A stretch of 64,000 nucleotides of DNA, from NCBI GenBank assembly GCA_003134765.1, contig PLCM01000022.1:1-64000 (forward strand), written 5' to 3'. Of this stretch, positions 22,371 through 29,427 are shown piece after piece. The translations under genes and the position numbers were made by a program. Below the pieces are notes generated by a model, which saw only the letters and a program-made list of their open reading frames with translations, searched no databases and was not told the origin of the DNA. The stretch is from Spartobacteria bacterium (lineage in GTDB: Bacteria > Verrucomicrobiota > Verrucomicrobiia > Chthoniobacterales > UBA10450). Within the stretch, counting starts at the first letter, position 1, and the number at the start of each line of letters is the position of its first letter.

Positions 22371-25081
22371 AATCGCGCTGGGCCGCGCTGGTTCTGTTCG
22401 CCGCCGCCACGCGATGGACGGCCGCGGCGCCGATCACGCTGCCTGTCTATATAGAGGACAGCCACGCCGGTTCTTTTTACTGGCTGGCCGACCATCTCGA
22501 CCTCGATGAAGATTACACGCTGATTCATTTCGACGCGCACAGCGACGCGTCGGCGATTTTCGACTCCGACAAATTGCGGGAACGACTGCGGCGGATTTCT
22601 TCCCTCGAAGAACGGCGCGAGCTTCTCCAGCACTGGCGCGAAACCGGCGCAATCCAATGCTTCAACTGGATGGAACCGCTGATGCCGGCGCCGATTGGGC
22701 GCGTGATCTGGGTGCGCGGCGACAGAGTAACGAAGCGCGACGAGCGCAGGCTCCAAAGAGAAGCGGCGGGGCAACTCGACGGCCACCTCGAAGCCGCCCC
22801 GCGCCTGACCGGCTCTTTTCGAGAGCGGTACCAGGTGATTGGATTCGATCAGCTGGGGGCTGAGCTCGGGAAAGAACACCCAGTGGTGATCTCAATTGAT
22901 CTCGATTATTTCGCCGGCATTCCCGCGAAACAACGGGCGGCGGAATTTGAGCATGTCTGGAAGTTTGTAACTGGATGCCGAAACCTTCGCGCGGTCACGA
23001 TCGCGATTTCACGCCTCTATCTGGCGGACGATGCAACGGCGGACGAACTCCTCCGCCTGTCCCTGTCCGCCTCGTTGTCGTTGCCAACGGCGACGATCCA
23101 ATTCGAGCCGTTCGAAAAAGTCGGGAACGACCGATCCTTACGCGCCCTTGAATTTTTGAAGCGGCACCGGGAAGTGCCGGCGTTTGCTCTGAAGAATGCG
23201 TCCGAGGATTTGCAGGCGCTCCTCCTGGCGAACCGGGAGCGCATTTCCGTGCGCACGAAGACGGCGGCCTGGGAGAAACAATTGGCCGACTGGGAACAGG
23301 CGGCGCCCGGCGTTCGGCTCACGGTGAAGAATCACCAGCCTTCGACCGACAATGTCTGGCGACTGCCGAGCGGCGAAACAGCCGAAATAGAACTCGAGAC
23401 GACGCCGTGGGATGCGGCCACTCAGCGGATTGAATGGATTGCGCTCACCCCGGAATTTGGGCGCTGCAATCTCGTCGCGGAACGCGCCGACGAAATCGGC
23501 GTCGCCAGCGGCGCGCCGCCGCGACCGCGCTGGCGCGAGATCGTATTGCCGGAAACGGGCGGAACGCTTTCCGTCGATTCGATCGGGAAATTATTCGACA
23601 GAAGATCCGGTTATGGCGCGACCCGCCTGAAAGCGCGCGTCGAAATCGAGCACCACCTGCGCGAGACGCCGGCAATCGAGATCCGGCGCGTGGCCGGTTC
23701 CGGTTTCCGCTCCGCGATCACGGAACAATTTGGCCTGCCTTATCTTTTTGGGAGCGGCGAATTAGTCGACGGCGCCAACACCGGACCTGAAACCGGGTGG
23801 GGCGCCGACTGCGCAAATTTCATTGTTTACGCCCTCCGCCGCCAGGGCCGCCTCATCCCGTGGTCGAATCCGAAGCAGTTGCGCAAGTACCTGGAATCTC
23901 TCGGCGAGAACGTCAGGGCGGGCGAAGCCAAAATCAGCGACGCCGATATCGCGGAGGGATTGGTTGTTCATTTGGGGAGTCATGTGGCGGTGGTCATGAA
24001 AGACCGGCCACCGCTCGGCGTCCTCGATCAAAACGATCTCGTCGCGCACCAGCTCGAAGGCGTGCCGGAGATCCTCTCGTTAGGCCAATTTCTTGCGGCG
24101 CGAAAAACGGAACGCTTCGATCTGTTGCGCGTCCCGCATCATTCGGGAACGGTCGACTTGGTTCTCGGTGGTGACGTCATGCTCGGCCGGACGCTGGGCA
24201 CGGAGATCGAACAGGGCGCGGACCCGCTCACGGGGATTCGGCCCCGGCTCGAGCAGGCTTCCCTGAAGGTGGTGAATTTGGAGTGTGTTCTTTCGGACCA
24301 GGGAAAGCCCAACCCCGGGAAGCCCTATTCGCTGCGCGCTCCGCTCGATGCGCTGCGCGTCCTGACCGCGGCGCGAATTAGCGCGGTCAGCCTGGCGAAC
24401 AACCACGCGGCTGATTTCGGGCGAGCCGCGTTGCTGGATTCAATCGCGCGTCTGCGGGCAGCCGACATAACAGCGATCGGCGCCGGCGAAACAACGGAGC
24501 ACGCCTACAGGCCCCACTTTTTCACAACCAGCACGGGAACCAAAGCGGCAGTCATTGCGCTCAACGACGTCGGGGATGATTCGAATGATGTTTCGGTCGC
24601 GAACACACAGGATCGCGAGCGCCTTACCGCGGCGATCGCGGAGGCGCGGGCCCATGCCTCATTCATTTTGGGTTTCCTGCACTGGGGCGACGAGAACAGA
24701 AAAGAGGTCAGCGAACGGCAGCGCGAATTGGCACGCTGGTTGACCGACCACGGCGTGGATGCGGTAGCTGGGGCGCATCCGCATTGTATCCAGCCCTTCG
24801 ATTCCTACCATGGCAGGCCAATTATCTATTCGTTAGGCAACCTCGTTTTCGATGGCGCGCCGACAGTACCGGGCTGGAACCGCGGCGAGCTTCTCGAGGT
24901 GGACCTGGGCCGGCCGGGATCGCGGCCCGCTTCGTTTCGCCTGGTCCCAGTGCAACTGGATGCGCGCGGATTTCCACAGCTCGTCGAAACGGATCAACCT
25001 CAGGATCGTGAAAAGAGCGTCGCCACGGCTGGCGCCGCCTTTTCCCGCAATCGCGTGCAGGGCGCTTCGAAAAAACGATAG
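22367..25081 (+). CDS. Three-domain exported protein: UPF0489 + NlpC/P60-like + CapA-like
   Basis: 904 residues, GTG start overlapping the preceding TGA. Signal-like N-terminus (MKSRWAALVLFAAATRWTAAA). Domain 1 (about 25-260): UPF0489, the arginase-fold family, with VYIEDSHAGSFYW, LIHFDAHSDASAI and VISIDLDYF carrying the metal-type Asp/His. A linker of about 180 residues follows. Domain 2 (about 445-590): NlpC/P60-like, Cys482 in GWGADCANFIVYALR and His539 in LGSHVAVVM. Domain 3 (about 595-860): CapA/PgsA metallophosphatase-like, GGDVMLGR, SLANNHAADFG, LHWGDE, GAHPHCIQP and YSLGNLVFD. Each domain has its key motif residues, so a cell-envelope peptide or polyglutamate hydrolase is plausible; the combination itself I do not know from any described protein. 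Confidence 0.8.
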   Translation: MKSRWAALVLFAAATRWTAAAPITLPVYIEDSHAGSFYWLADHLDLDEDYTLIHFDAHSDASAIFDSDKLRERLRRISSLEERRELLQHWRETGAIQCFNWMEPLMPAPIGRVIWVRGDRVTKRDERRLQREAAGQLDGHLEAAPRLTGSFRERYQVIGFDQLGAELGKEHPVVISIDLDYFAGIPAKQRAAEFEHVWKFVTGCRNLRAVTIAISRLYLADDATADELLRLSLSASLSLPTATIQFEPFEKVGNDRSLRALEFLKRHREVPAFALKNASEDLQALLLANRERISVRTKTAAWEKQLADWEQAAPGVRLTVKNHQPSTDNVWRLPSGETAEIELETTPWDAATQRIEWIALTPEFGRCNLVAERADEIGVASGAPPRPRWREIVLPETGGTLSVDSIGKLFDRRSGYGATRLKARVEIEHHLRETPAIEIRRVAGSGFRSAITEQFGLPYLFGSGELVDGANTGPETGWGADCANFIVYALRRQGRLIPWSNPKQLRKYLESLGENVRAGEAKISDADIAEGLVVHLGSHVAVVMKDRPPLGVLDQNDLVAHQLEGVPEILSLGQFLAARKTERFDLLRVPHHSGTVDLVLGGDVMLGRTLGTEIEQGADPLTGIRPRLEQASLKVVNLECVLSDQGKPNPGKPYSLRAPLDALRVLTAARISAVSLANNHAADFGRAALLDSIARLRAADITAIGAGETTEHAYRPHFFTTSTGTKAAVIALNDVGDDSNDVSVANTQDRERLTAAIAEARAHASFILGFLHWGDENRKEVSERQRELARWLTDHGVDAVAGAHPHCIQPFDSYHGRPIIYSLGNLVFDGAPTVPGWNRGELLEVDLGRPGSRPASFRLVPVQLDARGFPQLVETDQPQDREKSVATAGAAFSRNRVQGASKKR

Positions 25082-26145
25082 AGCAAGGCGCTCAGAAGAA
25101 TTGCACCCCCGATCTGGAGGGCGAAGGAGGCGAGCGATTTCCCGAGCGAAGTTGGGGTGTCGGCGCCGAACCCCGCGCGCGTGACAAGGAGAAAAACCGG
25201 GAGGTGAACAAGGTAAAGCCCGTAGGACCAAAGGGCAATCCTCCGCACCGCGGTACTGCCAAAATTTTCACCGGCCAATTTCCACGCGGAAGCCCAGGGC
25301 AGGAGCAGGGCGAAACCGAGGGAGACGAACGTGAACCGAAACGTCCGCGCGAAATAAGAATCATCCCCAAAGGCGAGGTGACCATTCTCGATTTTCCAGA
25401 GCGTCGCGTACATCGCCAAGAGAAGGAGGAGGCCGGCGAGCGCGGCGAAAAATGCGGAGCGGCGCCACGCCAGTGGAAAACGAATTGAGAGCCACGCCCC
25501 GATCATTCCGATCATGAGCCCGTCGAAGCGATAGATGACAACCATGCGCAGTTCCTCCGACCAGGTGGCGGCTGGATCCGGCGCGGCGAACATTCGGGCG
25601 ACGGTGGAGAACGCGAAGAAAGTGACGGCGGCGGAAAGAAAGACCGCATCGAAGCGCTTCGCGATCTTGAGCCCGAGCCAGAGCGCGGCCGGGAACAACA
25701 GATAGAACCACTCCTCGATTGCCAGGCTCCATGATTCTGGAAAGAACGACATGTGGAAGCCGGTCAGGTTCCGCAGAAAGAAACCGTGCGACAACGCTTC
25801 GCCGAGCCCGACCGGATGGGCGCGAAAGAAACGCTCGAGCAGGACGTTGATGATGAGGAACAGAAAAAAAAGGGGCAGCGTCCGAAACCAGCGGCGCACA
25901 TAAAAGAAAGCAACGTTCCCGGCGTGGCCGAGATCCGGGCCCTGGCGGATCAGGATTTGGCCGATCAGAAATCCGCTCAGGACGAAGAACAACTCGACGC
26001 CGTAAAAGCCGCCATGTCCGAAGATGCCGAGCGCTTCGCCGAAATGCGGGTAGAGCACGACAAAGCCGTGGGCGCAGACCACCATCATGATGGCCGCGGC
26101 GCGGAGCAGATCGAGGCCAAAGACGCGGCCGCTGGAATGAATCAT
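25000..26145 (-). CDS. Acyltransferase-3 family membrane protein
   Basis: 381 residues, ATG start. About ten membrane helices of the acyltransferase-3 (OafA/NodX-like) family: FGLDLLRAAAIMMVVCAHGF with the conserved Arg and His, FYGVELFFVLSGFLIGQIL, NLTGFHMSFFPESWSLAIEEWFYLLFP. These enzymes O-acetylate (or otherwise acylate) surface sugars using cytoplasmic acyl-CoA. The 3' end runs 82 bases into the convergent 904-residue gene, an unusually long antisense overlap. The target sugar cannot be inferred. Confidence 0.9.
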   Translation of the reverse strand: MIHSSGRVFGLDLLRAAAIMMVVCAHGFVVLYPHFGEALGIFGHGGFYGVELFFVLSGFLIGQILIRQGPDLGHAGNVAFFYVRRWFRTLPLFFLFLIINVLLERFFRAHPVGLGEALSHGFFLRNLTGFHMSFFPESWSLAIEEWFYLLFPAALWLGLKIAKRFDAVFLSAAVTFFAFSTVARMFAAPDPAATWSEELRMVVIYRFDGLMIGMIGAWLSIRFPLAWRRSAFFAALAGLLLLLAMYATLWKIENGHLAFGDDSYFARTFRFTFVSLGFALLLPWASAWKLAGENFGSTAVRRIALWSYGLYLVHLPVFLLVTRAGFGADTPTSLGKSLASFALQIGGAILLSALLYRFFEAPCTRLREKAAPAVATLFSRS

Positions 26146-26146
26146 A

Positions 26147-26232
26147 GGTGGATCGAGCGCTCCGTCGCTCGATGTTTATTTGTCGGCTTCTCCGAGACCA
26201 TTTGCCATCGCGCGGGGAGCGCTCGATCCACC
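26147..26232. repeat. 17-bp perfect inverted repeat upstream of the acyltransferase
   Basis: ggtggatcgagcgctcc (26147-26163) is mirrored exactly at 26216-26232, with a 52-base spacer. It lies between the acyltransferase start and the stop of the transglutaminase-like gene, so it can serve both as upstream and downstream element. Confidence 0.75.
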
Positions 26233-26245
26233 AAAGCTGTTCTCT

Positions 26246-26872
26246 TCATCGCTTTTTTTTTCGATGGCCGACCATCTCGGCTTCCCAAGTGCGCCGATCA
26301 ACCCGGGTGAGGTGCTTCTCCAGGCCACGCGCGAGCAGCCGCCGATGCGGAATGTCGCAAAGATATTCCGCGACAAACCAGATCGGCTTTTCCGAAGTCA
26401 TCCAGTGGCGGCAATCGAACCGCGCCAGATTAACCGGACGGGAATAACGCCGCAGGGTCCGTTCACCGCGCAGGTTGAAGTATATGTGGAAGTAGCTCAG
26501 TGCCAGCTCGCGCAGCGTACGGTAAACCGGTTCTCGATAACGACAGCCGACGAAGTTCGATTTCGCGATTGCACCCCAGTGTCCGCGCGATTTGAAAACC
26601 GCGAGGACGTGGTCGGTGTCCTGGTCGGCTTCGAGATCCAGGATGAGCGGCGGAAACCCCAGGGCACGGAGCGCGGCCGCGGCGAAGGTCGCGCCTTCCA
26701 GGCAGTGGGCGATGTTTTCGCGCATGACCATCCGCGGCGACCAGGCGGTGCCGGCGAGATGGTAGGGCATGTCGTCGAGAAATCGCTGAATGCCCGCCGG
26801 CGACTTGAGGGCGCGCAGGGCCCGGAGTTCCGAAGGTGAAAATCCACCAGAGCCCGTGACGTTTTCCTTCAT
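26246..26872 (-). CDS. Transglutaminase-like protein coupled to chrB
   Basis: 208 residues from ATG 26872, chosen because it overlaps the chrB stop (ATGA). No signal peptide. A Cys and His in the order of the transglutaminase/cysteine-protease fold are seen in RENIAHCLEGATFAAAALRALGFPPLIL and DTDHVLAVFKSRGHWGAI; the third catalytic acid is not clear. The C-terminus is basic and aromatic. Coupling to chrB is the only functional hint. It may be an amidase or protease or a binding domain. Confidence 0.65.
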   Translation of the reverse strand: MKENVTGSGGFSPSELRALRALKSPAGIQRFLDDMPYHLAGTAWSPRMVMRENIAHCLEGATFAAAALRALGFPPLILDLEADQDTDHVLAVFKSRGHWGAIAKSNFVGCRYREPVYRTLRELALSYFHIYFNLRGERTLRRYSRPVNLARFDCRHWMTSEKPIWFVAEYLCDIPHRRLLARGLEKHLTRVDRRTWEAEMVGHRKKKR

Positions 26873-27813
26873 AAACGTCGCAAGAAAGCGTAAAGGCCAT
26901 CCAGGCAAGTCGCGCCGTGGGCCAGAATCTCTTCGTCCGACAGACCCCGTTTGGCCCAGCCTTTCAAAATCCGATCCAGGCCGATGCCCTCCGGCCGCCG
27001 AAACTTTTCGTCCTCCAGATCGGCGTCATGGACCATTTCGCCGATTTTGCTCAAGGCTTTGTCCGCGATCCCGAAGCGCGCCAGCAACGTTTCGAACGTG
27101 CAGTCCTCGCCATGGTGGGAAAATTCTCCGTGCGCGTAATCGAATGGGATGCCGTCCGGGACCGCGTCTGCCTCGAGAGCGAACGCGAAGGTTGCCTTGG
27201 GATCGATGAACCCGCGGATGAGCCAGGCGCAGGCGACGCAATCGAGCTCGGGCCGCGGGCGCGTTACCCAGATCCGGCCCTGAAATCGCGCGGCCTGGAG
27301 TCGCACGACGGTTGGCATTTTCGAGCGGGTTGCGCTCTCGAGCCGGTCAAGCTGCGATTCGGCGACATGCGCTTTCGGCGCGTCGAAGAAATCGATCTCG
27401 CGGATGGTGCGGAACGTTTTCCTTAATTTCTCGATCTCATCGGCGAACGCTTTATCGCGCTTCGGACCGCGAGGTTCCGCCAATTTCCGCGCCGCGGCGG
27501 CGAGCGCGGCATACTCGTCGTCGCGCGCCGCGTTGAAAAGTCCGACGATCTTCGCGTCGGAGAGGCCCTCGATCTGCTGGGCGCGGATCAGGGTGGAATC
27601 GCCACCGTAATCGGTCACCTGTTTGGCCAGCCATAGAAACAACTCGTACTGAGCGGGGGTGTCCGGCAAAAGATAGGTCGATGTCTTGATCTGAATCGCG
27701 CCGGTTTTTTGGAGCTTCCGCCAGAGAGCCACACGCGCGGTCCGGTGAGTCGCGGGCAGGCTAAAAAGGAGCAGAAGCCAGGAGCGGTTCGGGCCGGGGC
27801 AGTTTTGTTTCAC
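26869..27813 (-). CDS. chrB: ChrB-type chromate resistance regulator protein
   Basis: 314 residues, ATG start. The N-terminal ChrB domain has SWLLLLFSLPATHRTARVALWRKLQKTGAI and STYLLPDTPAQYELFLWLA; the C-terminal ChrB domain shows RIWVTRPRPELDCVACAWLIRGFIDPKATF, FAHGEFSHHGEDCTFE-like residues (DYAHGEFSHHGEDCTFE) and IGEMVHDADLEDEKF. ChrB senses chromate and controls the ChrA exporter elsewhere. No chrA gene is in the window, so here it is an orphan next to a transglutaminase-like gene; an alternative cysteine/histidine metal-dependent role is possible. Confidence 0.88.
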   Translation of the reverse strand: MKQNCPGPNRSWLLLLFSLPATHRTARVALWRKLQKTGAIQIKTSTYLLPDTPAQYELFLWLAKQVTDYGGDSTLIRAQQIEGLSDAKIVGLFNAARDDEYAALAAAARKLAEPRGPKRDKAFADEIEKLRKTFRTIREIDFFDAPKAHVAESQLDRLESATRSKMPTVVRLQAARFQGRIWVTRPRPELDCVACAWLIRGFIDPKATFAFALEADAVPDGIPFDYAHGEFSHHGEDCTFETLLARFGIADKALSKIGEMVHDADLEDEKFRRPEGIGLDRILKGWAKRGLSDEEILAHGATCLDGLYAFLRRL

Positions 27814-27968
27814 AGAGGAAATGATGTGGTCCGGAACATCTATTTCGTCAGGTCTGTTGTATTACGCAAGAACATCTCCCCGGGGGATTACGCGGAACCT
27901 GGAGCCTTTCGCTTGGAGGAATGGAGCGATGATCTCCCGTAGCCAAGGATACCTGCAGCGGCCAGGCC

Positions 27969-28306
27969 GGGGTGGGATTATCCAAAGCTGGCGCTTTGGC
28001 TCTGGAGAATGATCCGGCGGCTGCCGGATTGTAACCTTGCGCGTAACGCGCCCCGCCAGTCGAACTGCGTTCTCATCCCGGTTATGCAACGCATGAGAAC
28101 TGCCACGCTTGGCGACTCACAAAGCGCTGGGGGATGGCGGAAGGGGTGGGATTATCCAGGCTGCGCCTGGCTCTGGAGAATGATCCGGCGGCTGCCGGAT
28201 TGGAACCCTTGCGCGTAACGCGCCCCACCAGTCGAACTGCGTTCTCATCCCGGTTATACAGCGCATGAGAACTGACACGCTCAGCGACTTATTATGCTGA
28301 TTGAAT
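27969..28306. repeat. Tandem 174-base structured repeat adjoining tRNA-Ser
   Basis: Two copies, 27969-28142 and 28143-28306, each opening ggggtgggattatcc. Each holds several hairpins: a first stem ccaaagc/gctttgg in copy 1 but ccaggc/gcctgg in copy 2 (compensatory change), atccggc/gccggat, gcgcgt/acgcgc, and gttctcat/atgagaac. The junction carries tggcggaaggggtgggatt, identical to the 3' end of the tRNA-Ser gene that follows. This is all that the 493-base gap 27814-28306 holds; no gene is seen there. A structured RNA or a tRNA-targeting repeat is suggested. Confidence 0.8.
28135..28153 (-). other. Partial duplicate of the tRNA-Ser 3' end (att-like)
   Basis: The 19 bases at 28135-28153 are identical to 28307-28325, the last 19 bases of the tRNA-Ser gene including CCA. 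Site-specific integrases often duplicate exactly this part of a tRNA, but no integrase or cargo lies between the copies, which are only 172 bases apart. Confidence 0.7.
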
Positions 28307-28398
28307 TGGCGGAAGGGGTGGGATTCGAACCCACGGTGAGTTTAACCCCACGCTCGATTTCGAGTCGAGTGCCTTAAACCGGACTCAGCCACCCTTCC
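28307..28398 (-). tRNA. tRNA-Ser(CGA)
   Basis: A class II tRNA on the minus strand with a long variable arm: acceptor GGAAGGG/CCCTTCC, anticodon stem CTCGA/TCGAG with loop CTCGAAA (anticodon CGA), T arm GTGGG-TTCGAAT-CCCAC, discriminator G and encoded CCA. It reads serine codon UCG. Confidence 0.95.
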
Positions 28399-28543
28399 TC
28401 CATCCGGAAATTGGCTTGTTATTGAAGCCCCGCCCCACGCTTTTGCAATGATGAATCCTTAGATCCGAGATTACGGCTCGATTCCATCACCCAAGGTCGT
28501 GGCTTGCCCGCCGGGGCGGAACCCCTAAATTAGTGAAGAGATA

Positions 28544-29179
28544 ATGGGCAGGTATTTTGTCGCGTTGGTTTCGATCCTGGTCGGCAGCCATTTCGCTGCC
28601 GGGCGAAGCATCAACGATATCCCGGCTGCCAAGGAGTCACTCCTCCGAATTGTCAGTCCAAAGTTCTATCGCTCGCTCCTGATTTCCCCGGTCGAGGGCT
28701 GGATTGTCGCCCGCGGGGAATTGGTCAACGATCACCTTTTGGGAGCCAGAATCATTCGCTCGGAACTGGGCTGCAACTACGACAAGCTGGCCTTGGAACT
28801 CGCCCATAACTTGCAGGTCGTGGATTACACCCGGGCCGACCTGTCTGGTCCCCCACGGACCGTCTTTGTTCATCTGCTCATCTATCAAATCGCCGATGGC
28901 ACGATGGCCATGTCGTTCGCGCATTTTGACGAAGCCGGTGGCAACCAGCTGCGTTATTCCGGCGCCGCGTGGATGGCTGTGTTAAAGGCCGGCCAATGGC
29001 TCACGATTGAGCCCCGGCAGCTTACTCCCCATGAGCGCCGAGGTCCTCGCACTTATACCCTGGCGGTCGAGGCGCCGGGCTCTGCGCGAAGCCTCCAAGG
29101 CAACGGACGACCTTCTATCGCCGCGATGTCGGTCCAAGGAGGCGGGGTAAACGCGGCGCACTCGATGCGCGCCCGTTAG
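28544..29179 (+). CDS. Exported protein of unknown function
   Basis: 211 residues; ATG 28544 with a GAAGAG site 4 bases upstream. Signal peptide-like start (MGRYFVALVSILVGSHFAAG). The body has the strands KFYRSLLISPVEGWIVARGEL and TVFVHLLIYQIADGTMAMSFAHFDEAGGN; the last 50 residues are low in order. I see no known family. It stands alone between tRNA-Ser and the ribonucleotide reductase. Confidence 0.65.
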   Translation: MGRYFVALVSILVGSHFAAGRSINDIPAAKESLLRIVSPKFYRSLLISPVEGWIVARGELVNDHLLGARIIRSELGCNYDKLALELAHNLQVVDYTRADLSGPPRTVFVHLLIYQIADGTMAMSFAHFDEAGGNQLRYSGAAWMAVLKAGQWLTIEPRQLTPHERRGPRTYTLAVEAPGSARSLQGNGRPSIAAMSVQGGGVNAAHSMRAR

Positions 29180-29427
29180 GACTGGCAGCGGGCTCGGCCC
29201 CCATCCGCCGGCAAGGTCTTCAAAGCGTAAGTGACTGACTAAGAGCCAGAAAAAATGTTACAATTTTCGGCTTGCGGCGTCAGCCTCGAGCACTTCATCT
29301 TGTAGGTCCGCTGACGCAGCTCCGCTAGTAATTGTTGTTGGATGTAGTTCGGCCTCATTCACAACTTATTCGCTGGGCTGTTCACTATTATTCCCATCTA
29401 TTCCCAACTCTGCCCGACCTCGCCACC

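Noticed and set aside
28009-28218. Short open frame within the tandem repeat
   Set aside because: It spans the repeat junction and its sequence is explained by hairpins and the tRNA-end duplicate.
27969-28306. CRISPR array
   Set aside because: Only two long repeat units with no unique spacers between them.
28135-28398. Integrated island at tRNA-Ser
   Set aside because: The duplicate of the tRNA end is only 172 bases away and no integrase or cargo gene lies between or in the window; kept only as an att-like observation.
29180-29427. Possible cobalamin riboswitch before nrdJ
   Set aside because: No B12 box or long conserved paired core could be found in the 248 bases; only a weak GGCGTCAGC/GCTGACGC inverted pair.
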